Shown here: one piece after another, positions 1 through 4,272 of the stretch
Position numbering within the stretch: the stretch's first letter is position 1
Layout of the letters: each line of letters begins with the position of its first letter
From: Prochloron sp. SP5CPC1
Lineage (GTDB): Bacteria; Cyanobacteriota; Cyanobacteriia; Cyanobacteriales; Prochloraceae
NCBI GenBank assembly: GCA_014323965.1
Contig: JACONB010000092.1
Coordinates: 1-6,891, forward strand
Length of the DNA stretch: 6,891 nucleotides
Direction of reading: 5' to 3'
Notes under the pieces: model-generated
The model's input: the letters and a program-made list of their open reading frames with translations, nothing else
The model's database searches: none
What the model was told of the DNA's origin: nothing
Position numbers and translations under genes: made by a program

Positions 1-633
1 TGCCAGGTTGACAATTACCTCCACAACCCCTGCAAACTTTTCATCCGCAGCCAATTCCAGCAGGGTTTGATAGGATTTAACCCAACCGTGGCGACTATCC
101 CCTACATATAGATATACCTGGTTACCCTCTATTTTAACTTCTGTTAGTTCTCGCCTCTGTCCGGCTGGGGTATAGCCCAATTCCCCCTCTAACTTTACCT
201 GAAGGCGATTCCGAATGATAGGCAGTTGATTGATGTAGTCCATCTCGATAACTGCTCCGGTACCGCAGCCCATCATAGCTAAATCCATCATCAGCCCGAA
301 GGCACGCCAATCCACTACATTGGTGCTAGTACAATTATATGCCCCGGAAAAATTCTCTTGTCGAGACAGCCACTCTACACCTCCTACCCACAGCCATCTT
401 CCCGAAGGGAGACTTTTGAGTTGGCGCATCATTTTGACTAGCAGTGCAGTTTCTTCCTCCTTCAGCTGCCCCAGTTTTTTCAAGCCACCAATGGTGCGAT
501 CGCATACCTGATGCCAGGTTTCCCGTCCTGATGTTCCGTGACGACTGTAGGTGCGAAAAAACACCGCCTGAGCTGCTGGTGCTGTTTTCGGAAAGTCTGT
601 ACCAAGTGGTGGCCTCTCAAACTCTGTTCCCAT
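1..633 (-). CDS. nrdJ: Adenosylcobalamin-dependent ribonucleoside-triphosphate reductase (class II), N-terminal part
   Basis: Class II ribonucleotide reductase makes deoxyribonucleoside triphosphates in the cytosol, using coenzyme B12 to generate a thiyl radical. Only the first 211 codons are in the window; the rest, including the finger-loop cysteine and the C-terminal redox cysteines, lies to the left. Recognisable parts are an N-terminal region with FFRTYSR (about 25-31), LPSGRWLWVGG (75-85), YNCTSTNV (99-106) with C101 matching the first active-site cysteine of the Lactobacillus enzyme, and GCGTGAVIE (122-130), matching the GGGVGF loop. The ATG at 633 has a good ribosome-binding site (AGGAGAGA, 8 bases before it), and an in-frame TAA at 666-664 rules out a longer N-terminus. 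No intein or intron is seen in this part. No cobalamin riboswitch or NrdR box is evident in the 200 bases upstream. The family assignment is from recognised motifs; monomeric RTPR rather than dimeric class II is inferred from the N-terminal motifs. Confidence 0.85.
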   Translation of the reverse strand, partial: MGTEFERPPLGTDFPKTAPAAQAVFFRTYSRHGTSGRETWHQVCDRTIGGLKKLGQLKEEETALLVKMMRQLKSLPSGRWLWVGGVEWLSRQENFSGAYNCTSTNVVDWRAFGLMMDLAMMGCGTGAVIEMDYINQLPIIRNRLQVKLEGELGYTPAGQRRELTEVKIEGNQVYLYVGDSRHGWVKSYQTLLELAADEKFAGVVEVIVNLA

Positions 634-681
634 GTATAGCTCTCTCCTGTTTTCTGAATGAGGTTATTGAGCGAGTATAGG

Positions 682-700
682 TCATGGTATCATGGTATCA
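682..700. repeat. Short 8-bp tandem repeat upstream of nrdJ
   Basis: The octamer tcatggta occurs twice in direct succession, followed by tca. It lies about 50 bases upstream of the nrdJ start, where a promoter or regulator site might be expected. No function is known to me; it may be chance slippage. Confidence 0.5.
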
Positions 701-867
701 GTCTCTGGAATATAGCGCTACGGGCGGGAGAAGCGGATGGGGGGATGGGAGGATTGGGTGATTAACGCAGATTAACGGGGATAGGGTATGATTCTAGATA
801 GTAAGGTGGGCAATGCTTATGTTAATTTAGGATTAATATTGCAGTATTTGGAAGGGTTTGGTAAGGA
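701..867. other. G-rich intergenic spacer with tandem decamer
   Basis: No convincing complete gene is seen here. Bases 722-758 are strikingly G-rich on the + strand, with runs of three to six G. Bases 760-779 hold two tandem copies of gattaacgca/gattaacggg, which resembles the 'gattaacgcagatt' dispersed repeats often seen between cyanobacterial genes. From 788 a short reading frame opens that may be a decayed TPR gene (separate entry). Confidence 0.5.
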
Positions 868-1052
868 ATGAAACAGAAGGTTATTTTAGATACTTCCGAG
901 TTGCAAGGTGTCTTACCGGAGTTGGAAGCGAAAGAGTCGGCTTTGAGTCAGGAGTTGGGGGGATATTATTGGCAGTTAGAGGCTTTACAGAAATCTCAGG
1001 GTCTTTATATAGCAGTCGCAAAGGTGATCGTGCTGGAAGTGTTCAGCGATAA
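788..1052 (+). pseudogene. Possible frameshifted TPR-protein remnant
   Basis: The frame from ATG 788 encodes 27 residues including NAYVNLGLILQYLEG, which fits the first helix of a tetratricopeptide repeat (A-Y-x-N-L-G-x-x-L). It stops at 869-871. Shifting frame near 858 gives LVRNETEGYFRYFRVARCL, which could be the matching second helix (N-E-A-E-x-Y-x-R-x-A-L). The shifted frame then runs to a stop at 1050-1052. A TPR gene broken by one frameshift explains both pieces, but each is short and the pattern may be chance. The third frame over the same bases is listed separately as a doubtful ORF; at most one reading is likely to be real. Confidence 0.25.
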
Positions 1053-1221
1053 ACCGACAAACGTTGTCATACACGTTAATTTCTTCCTATCTATTCATCC
1101 ACATTTATCCGCAGACGCCAAAGGCGGGACGCAAGCGGTCAGCGATGCAAAGCTTCGCAATTATCTGTGTTTATCTGCAGTTATAATTAATCATCCCAAA
1201 AACGAGCGAAAAAGCAAATAA
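868..1221 (+). CDS. Doubtful hypothetical protein, C-terminal half encoded by repeat DNA
   Basis: I do not recognise this 117-residue frame. The first 55 residues look like a plausible soluble helical segment (LPELEAKESALSQELGGYYW, about 15-34). From about residue 63 the coding bases become dispersed repeats: the acgttgtcatac motif (1061-1073), the 'atccacatttatccgcag' type (1097-1114) and the palindromic block 1114-1162. The natural end has therefore probably been lost or replaced. Its ATG overlaps the TGA of the short frame starting at 788 as ATGA, an arrangement that could allow coupled translation. It has no well-spaced Shine-Dalgarno site: AAGG lies only one base before the ATG. Either a small truncated gene or non-coding; the TPR-remnant reading competes for the same bases. 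Confidence 0.25.
   Translation: MKQKVILDTSELQGVLPELEAKESALSQELGGYYWQLEALQKSQGLYIAVAKVIVLEVFSDKPTNVVIHVNFFLSIHPHLSADAKGGTQAVSDAKLRNYLCLSAVIINHPKNERKSK
1054..1079 (+). repeat. Copy 1 of a 26-bp dispersed direct repeat
   Basis: This stretch matches 2284-2309 at 22 of 26 positions, with the shared core aacgttgtcataca. The second copy overlaps a probable promoter and operator before the gene at 2368. Here it lies inside a doubtful reading frame, suggesting the area is intergenic repeat rather than gene. Confidence 0.5.
1114..1162. repeat. Palindromic interspersed repeat, long form
   Basis: The block begins with gacgccaaaggcgg, a mini-hairpin of cgcc-aaa-ggcg, and ends with gcttcgcaatt. These ends match the 27-bp insertion in tnpB at 3256-3282, which is essentially this repeat without the middle 20 or so bases. 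It is flanked by two related 18-mers (1097-1114 and 1163-1180, 13 of 18 identical, sharing the tttatc.gcag type). The repeat therefore appears to sit inside or between copies of a second dispersed repeat. Confidence 0.6.
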
Positions 1222-1391
1222 TGTCACCGTGATTAACAAAATTACCAACAACCCGAACTGATAAATGAGAGTTTGATAAACCGAGCAACCAGGAGTAAAA
1301 TACCGATGAGGATAAAGGCGAAAAATCCTATCCTCCTATCCCCCTATTTTTGATCTGGATCTACTCCCATATCCCGTAGTAAAGCCTTAAG
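1222..1391. other. Spacer with Uma2 tail codons and possible weak terminator
   Basis: Bases 1344-1391 encode the expected Uma2 C-terminal tail on the minus strand beyond a TGA (see the Uma2 entry). Beyond that, 1308-1314 (gaggata) and 1329-1335 (tatcctc) can pair as a 7-bp stem with a 14-base loop. It could mark the end of the minus-strand transcript, but no strong T-tract follows, so a terminator is not established. Nothing else is recognised. Confidence 0.35.
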
Positions 1392-2111
1392 TCATTCCGC
1401 TTCCTGTTTAGCGTCAGCAGCACTCCTTTTAGCTTCAGCAACTTCCTCACTGGGAATAGGAATAATAGTACCGTCAAGATTCAGCCATCGCAACCAAAGT
1501 CTCTCGATATCGCAATAGCTACCCTCCCATAAGCCTAAACTTAATTCCAATGAAGGAATTTGTAAACGTCCCTGGGTTAATGGGGCGGGTTGGTAATGAT
1601 TATTAACGAGGTGAAAAACCTTAATTTGCCTAGTATAGCGACTCAAAACCACATAATAGAGAACTTTCAGAATCTGTTCGTAAACTTCCCATTTAGTTGG
1701 TGGTTTTTCCGGTTCCCTCTCTGTCTTACCTAAATCTTCTTTTTCTGTACCCGGAGATAATAATTCCACCACCACAAAGGGACTGACTTTTTCTTGCCAA
1801 ATAACATAGCTTAAACGCAAGTCTCGCTCTTCATATAATCTAGGTACCCCCACAACACCAAACCAGTCGGGGCGTTTATACCAAAGGCGATGGTTCACAT
1901 CATAGTAAAGATAAAGATCCATGGCACTGAAAACCATCTCCCGATTCCAATTGGGAGGAATAAAGGTTAACATTAGCAACATAGATTGCAAAGGGTGAAA
2001 TTCATCGGGCCAAGCAGGTTCTCCTACATATTCACTTGGCAAATCATACATAGTAGGCAAAGACTGGTTCTTAGCCGGAGAGGGATTGGATTGAATAGTC
2101 TGGGTAATCAT
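1392..2111 (-). CDS. Uma2-family PD-(D/E)XK endonuclease-like protein, tail removed by TGA
   Basis: Uma2 proteins carry a PD-(D/E)XK nuclease fold and are greatly expanded in cyanobacteria; their role is not established. With the ATG at 2111 the protein has 239 residues. Visible motifs are RPDWFGVV (about 80-87, the metal-binding Asp) and PFVVVELLSPGTEKEDL (111-127, the E-x-L-S-P motif), then a helix with KWEVYEQ (140-146). The strand IKVFHL and a NHYQ turn (163-174) follow. A charged Ala/Glu/Lys-rich C-terminal helix begins near 222. The frame is open to a TTG at 2177, but that stretch is encoded by a mini-hairpin repeat, so ATG 2111 is preferred; neither start has a clear Shine-Dalgarno site. 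In-frame TGA at 1394-1392 is followed by LKALLRDMGVDPDQK and a TAG at 1346-1344. That is the usual end of this family, so the TGA looks like a recent CGA-to-TGA change. The nuclease domain itself is intact. Confidence 0.8.
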   Translation of the reverse strand: MITQTIQSNPSPAKNQSLPTMYDLPSEYVGEPAWPDEFHPLQSMLLMLTFIPPNWNREMVFSAMDLYLYYDVNHRLWYKRPDWFGVVGVPRLYEERDLRLSYVIWQEKVSPFVVVELLSPGTEKEDLGKTEREPEKPPTKWEVYEQILKVLYYVVLSRYTRQIKVFHLVNNHYQPAPLTQGRLQIPSLELSLGLWEGSYCDIERLWLRWLNLDGTIIPIPSEEVAEAKRSAADAKQEAE

Positions 2112-2120
2112 ATTTATAGC

Positions 2121-2149
2121 GCGATCTCGCAGAGATCTGCTTTGCAGCG
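2121..2149. repeat. Mini-hairpin repeat in the Uma2 leader
   Basis: Two small palindromes lie side by side: gcga-tc-tcgc (2121-2130) and ctgc-ttt-gcag (2137-2147), separated by agagat. The layout of two consecutive short stems with 2-3-base loops resembles the repeat at 3256-3282, though the bases differ. It lies just before the preferred Uma2 start and would be in the mRNA leader. Confidence 0.45.
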
Positions 2150-2283
2150 CGCTTGGGGTGTGGGGTGTGTTCGCCAAGATTGCCTTATTGAACTTGGGTT
2201 TTAAGATTTGTTATTCGCGGTTGCTATATATTTATAGCATAACGCTGCGAGTGTATTTACAGATTAAACAATAAAGTCATCAA

Positions 2284-2309
2284 CCTGCCAACGTTGTCAT
2301 ACAGGTTAA
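2284..2309 (+). repeat. Copy 2 of the 26-bp dispersed direct repeat
   Basis: It matches 1054-1079 at 22 of 26 bases. This copy also carries short inverted ends, aacctg (2282-2287) and caggtt (2302-2307), around the conserved core. Confidence 0.5.
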
Positions 2310-2324
2310 AAATTAACCTATACT
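2294..2324 (+). promoter_or_regulatory. Candidate promoter with palindromic operator
   Basis: TTGTCA (2294-2299) and TATACT (2319-2324) form good sigma70-like -35 and -10 boxes with a rather long 19-base spacer. The spacer holds a perfect 7-bp inverted repeat, aggttaa-aaa-ttaacct (2303-2319), where a repressor or activator could bind. The gene at 2368 lies 43 bases downstream of the -10 box and has a good Shine-Dalgarno (GAGAGGA, 2357-2363). Confidence 0.45.
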
Positions 2325-2367
2325 GAAAATTGGATATAAAGCGTACTACCTGACAAGAGAGGAAAGT

Positions 2368-2742
2368 ATGAAATTCGGAAAATGGTTAATCGCTCTGGCG
2401 ATCGTTGGTATAAGTCTATTTTTGTTGCTTAAACCCAAGATCGACGGCTTTACAAAAATATTAGGTCAGTTGAAAGGGGTTCCCTACGAACAAGTGAGCG
2501 TAACCTGGTCCGACCAAAATTGGACCCAGGATGAATGGGACTGGTGGTATCACGTCAGTCAAGGTTCTGCTTTGGAATCTATTATTCCCTACGATTGGTT
2601 CGTAGCCATGGAGAAACCGAGCCTCTCCCCTCGCTTTGCTGGGGATTTCATCAAACGCGCGAGAGACCCCACCCTCAGCATAGCGGGGTGGGGAGGAATA
2701 GCGCGCCCGACTGTAGGTGACATTGCACCACGTATATGTTAA
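2368..2742 (+). CDS. Membrane-anchored protein, N-terminal part only; truncated by repeat/IS DNA
   Basis: The first 21 residues form a signal-anchor (MKFGK, then a hydrophobic stretch 7-21), so the rest is probably on the periplasmic or lumenal side. A tryptophan-rich region follows, with VTWSDQNWTQDEWDWWYHVSQG (about 45-66) and IPYDWFVAMEKP (73-84). I associate the 'WYH-SQG ... IPYxWFxALE' pattern with the N-terminus of cyanobacterial c-type cytochrome/peroxidase-like proteins, but no heme motif (CxxCH) is present here and this link is uncertain. After residue 84 (base 2619) the sequence turns into palindromic repeat and transposon flank, with a composition unlike the start (DPTLSIAGWGGIARPTV). 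The last 40 codons are therefore probably read-through junk and the gene is likely a 5' fragment. It has a strong Shine-Dalgarno site and a plausible promoter. Confidence 0.5.
   Translation: MKFGKWLIALAIVGISLFLLLKPKIDGFTKILGQLKGVPYEQVSVTWSDQNWTQDEWDWWYHVSQGSALESIIPYDWFVAMEKPSLSPRFAGDFIKRARDPTLSIAGWGGIARPTVGDIAPRIC
2667..2693. repeat. Palindromic repeat with ccccaccc/gggtgggg arms (copy 1)
   Basis: Perfect 8-bp arms, ccccaccc (2667-2674) and gggtgggg (2686-2693), enclose an 11-base loop. The same arms occur at 4048-4055/4095-4102, and the right arm is followed by agga in both. A smaller stem, tcccc...gggga, lies just before it near 2625-2644. The direct pentamer gcgcg sits on both sides (2657-2661, 2701-2705), but it is too simple to prove a target duplication. 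Confidence 0.65.
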
Positions 2743-2750
2743 AATATAAA
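2723..2750 (+). promoter_or_regulatory. Weak candidate promoter for tnpB
   Basis: TTGCAC (2723-2728) and TATAAA (2745-2750) are spaced by 16 bases, and the tnpB ATG follows 22 bases later. There is no evident Shine-Dalgarno before that ATG. The region is AT-rich, so the match could be chance. Confidence 0.25.
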
Positions 2751-3255
2751 AATCCTAAAAGTCAATCTCAAAATGGTACAACGAGCCTACCGATATCGCT
2801 TTTACCCCGATGCAGAGCAAGAGCAACTTTTGCGCCGCACCATGGGTTGCGTTCGGTTGGTGTATAATAAGGCTTTAGCCGCGAGAACTGAAGGGTGGTA
2901 TGAGAGAAAGGAACGCATCGGCTATAAAGAGACTTCCTCAATGCTCACGGGGTGGAAGAAACAAGAGGACTTAGCATTCCTGAGAGAAATTAGTTGTGTA
3001 CCTCTTCAGCAAAGTTTACGTCATCTACAGACCGCTTTTGCTAACTTTTGGGCTAAACGCGCTCGATACCCCCGATTTAAAAAGAAGAGGAATGGAGGGA
3101 GTGCGGAGTTCACTCGTTCAGCCTTTAAGTGGAAAGATAGACAACTCAAACTGGCTAAAACCAACAATCCTCTCAATATAGTGTGGAGTCGTGAAATTCC
3201 CCCTGGATGTGAACCATCCATGGTTACGGTCAGGCTAGAGCCATCTAATCGATGG

Positions 3256-3282
3256 GACGCCAAGGGCGGTTGCTTCGCAATT
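3256..3282. repeat. 27-bp palindromic repeat inserted in frame in tnpB
   Basis: The 27 bases encode DAKGGCFAI between NRW and VSILVDDP. TnpB relatives normally run from a Trp (often with Phe) straight into VSILV, so this looks like an insertion of nine codons. It consists of two mini-hairpins, cgcc-aag-ggcg and ttgc-ttc-gcaa, and its ends match the intergenic repeat at 1114-1162. Its length, a multiple of three, keeps the frame. Confidence 0.6.
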
Positions 3283-3390
3283 GTCTCAATATTAGTAGAT
3301 GACCCCACAGTTAAGCCTCTACCAAACTCTCCAAAACAAGTAGGGTTGGACATGGGATTGACAACTCTAATGACTATCAGTGACGGTGAA

Positions 3391-3431
3391 CCCACCCCCA
3401 TCCCCTCCTGGGAGGGGAGAAGAGGGGTGGG
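3391..3431. repeat. 41-bp near-perfect palindrome that frameshifts tnpB
   Basis: Outer arms are cccacccc (3391-3398) and ggggtggg (3424-3431); inner arms are tcccctcc (3401-3408) and ggagggga (3411-3418), with a 2-base tip. The 'cccctcc...ggagggg' core is a pattern I know from dispersed repeats in cyanobacterial genomes. It follows the ISDGE codons of tnpB directly. The correct downstream frame resumes after the in-frame TGA at 3434-3436. The event must include those bases and probably also removed a few native codons. Confidence 0.75.
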
Positions 3432-3980
3432 TCTGACACTTTAATCGTAAGTTTAAGAGACTAAAAGCCGCCCAAAAAGCACTTTCTAGGAAAAAATTAG
3501 ACTCTAACAATAGGTATAAAGCTAGGTTAAAGGCCGCTAAGGCTCACGCAAAGATTGCAGACGCTAGAAAAGACTTTCTCCATAAGTTAACTACCAGACT
3601 CATTCGTGAAAACCAAACGATAGTGGTAGAAGACTTAGCAGTACGAAATATGGTCAAGAACCGTTCACTTGCCCGTAGCATCAGTGATGCAGGGTGGAGT
3701 GAATTAGTTAGACAACTTGAATATAAAAGCGATTGGTATGGTCGTGAATTAATAAAAATTGACCGTTATTTCCCATCCAGCAAAAGGTGTGGAAATTGCG
3801 GTTTCGTAATAGATAAATTACCACTAAGCGTTAGGGAATGGGAATGCCCGAAATGCAGTAGTACTCACGACCGTGATATCAATGCAGCCAATAATATTCT
3901 GGCGGCGGGGCTCGCCGTGTCAGTCTGTGGAGCGAACGTAAGACCTGATAGACTTTGCTCTAAAGGGCAGTTGCGAAATC

Positions 3981-4011
3981 CCTCCCCCGGCATCGATGAT
4001 GGCGGGGGAGG
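3981..4011. repeat. Palindrome in the last codons of tnpB
   Basis: Nine-base arms, cctcccccg (3981-3989) and cgggggagg (4003-4011), enclose 13 bases containing atcgat. They encode PSPGIDDGGGG shortly before the stop, where TnpB tails normally read basic and Gln/Lys-rich (QKQKPK follows). Either a repeat insertion of length divisible by three or part of the structured right end and guide-RNA region of the element. Confidence 0.6.
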
Positions 4012-4033
4012 ACAGAAGCAGAAACCTAAGTAG

Positions 4034-4121
4034 CAATGCTTGGGAATCCCCACCCCCTGCTCCTGCGCAGCCGCGCCTGAGCAGGCGACAGCAAGGGTGG
4101 GGAGGATGTCAAACAATGCTT
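4034..4121. repeat. 72-bp hairpin element bracketed by 8-bp direct repeat
   Basis: The octamer caatgctt stands at 4034-4041 and again at 4114-4121. Between them is a long hairpin: outer arms ccccaccc (4048-4055) and gggtgggg (4095-4102), and an inner stem cctgctc (4056-4062) with gagcagg (4079-4085). The outer arms equal those at 2667-2693. Removing one octamer and the 72 bases joins the tnpB end directly to the truncated gene stub. This fits insertion of a small non-autonomous element with an 8-bp target duplication, although a single site is not proof. Confidence 0.55.
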
Positions 4122-4236
4122 TTAACTCTGTAAAGGCAGTACTCACATCCTCCTGCCATTCTGGGAAGGAGTGAAGGCTATTAGAGAGAAAGTGTTGGGA
4201 AAAAAGACCCTTACCCAGCTTTTGTTTTCCAGACAT
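4114..4236 (-). pseudogene. N-terminal stub of a type IIG/Eco57I-like restriction-methylase
   Basis: Forty-one codons from ATG 4236 encode a start I associate with cyanobacterial Eco57I-type restriction-modification methylases: KLGKGLFSQHFL (6-17), LHSFPEWQEDV (21-31) and FTELKAL (35-41). In such proteins a long nuclease and adenine methylase body should follow. Here the frame runs straight into the 8-bp repeat, the hairpin and the transposon end, giving a meaningless tail. The rest of the gene is not in this window. No Shine-Dalgarno is visible. The reading frame is clear; the family call rests on memory of the N-terminal pattern alone. Only a remnant, with no catalytic motif. Confidence 0.5.
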
Positions 4237-4272
4237 ATAACAGACACAATTAGTTTATAATAACTGATGAAT

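Larger units (their letters stand above)
2773..4033 (+). pseudogene. tnpB: TnpB (IS200/IS605 family RNA-guided nuclease), disrupted
   Basis: TnpB is an RNA-guided DNA nuclease with a RuvC domain, the ancestor of Cas12. The 5' part (2773-3390, 206 residues) begins with the typical MVQRAYRYRFYPDAEQEQLL and MGCVRLVYNKAL and reaches RuvC-I at VGLDMGLTTLM, with catalytic D193 and ISDGE at 202-206. A palindrome then intervenes, and the frame ends at 3444. The protein resumes one frame over at about 3437 (HFNRKFKRLKAAQKALSRK). It continues through RuvC-II VVEDL (Glu at 3629-3631), a zinc finger with CGNC and CPKC, and RuvC-III DRDINAANNI, ending at 4033. All catalytic and zinc residues survive, so decay is recent. 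Extra oddities are a nine-residue repeat-encoded insertion (162-170) and a palindrome in the last codons. No full-length protein can be made. Any product from a later internal start would lack RuvC-I. Confidence 0.9.
2723..4041 (+). mobile_element. Degraded IS200/IS605-type element with tnpB only
   Basis: The body is the broken tnpB at 2773-4033. No tnpA (Y1 transposase, HUH motif) is present in the window, so the element would have depended on a transposase elsewhere. The left edge is not defined; I place it before a weak promoter and a small stem, ggtg...cacc (2716-2729). The right edge is placed at caatgctt (4034-4041). That octamer recurs at 4114-4121, directly against the truncated restriction-methylase gene. 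Boundaries are inferred and approximate. Confidence 0.45.

Noticed and set aside
400..418. Hairpin ttcccgaagggag
   Set aside because: It falls on the codons for the conserved LPSGR motif of nrdJ, so protein coding explains it.
320..680. Plus-strand frames of 63 and 78 codons near the left edge
   Set aside because: They run antisense across the conserved nrdJ N-terminus, which has a good ribosome-binding site and family motifs.
722..758. G-quadruplex
   Set aside because: There are several runs of three or more G, but one loop is about 10 bases, and G-rich spacers of this kind are common in cyanobacteria; not strong enough to call.
1097..1180. CRISPR-like repeat-spacer pattern
   Set aside because: Only two imperfect 18-mers (13 of 18 identical) flank a palindrome; there is no regular array and no cas gene.
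2112..2177. Longer Uma2 N-terminus from a TTG at 2177
   Set aside because: The extra 22 codons are largely mini-hairpin repeat DNA, and there is no ribosome-binding site; ATG 2111 gives a normal family start.
3021..3401. 126-codon minus-strand frame inside tnpB
   Set aside because: It lies antisense to well-conserved TnpB sequence and has no recognisable domain; it is a shadow.
3391..3442. Programmed ribosomal frameshift in tnpB promoted by the hairpin
   Set aside because: There is no slippery heptamer before the hairpin, the downstream frame has a TGA at 3434-3436, and the hairpin bases replace native codons, so an insertion explains it better.
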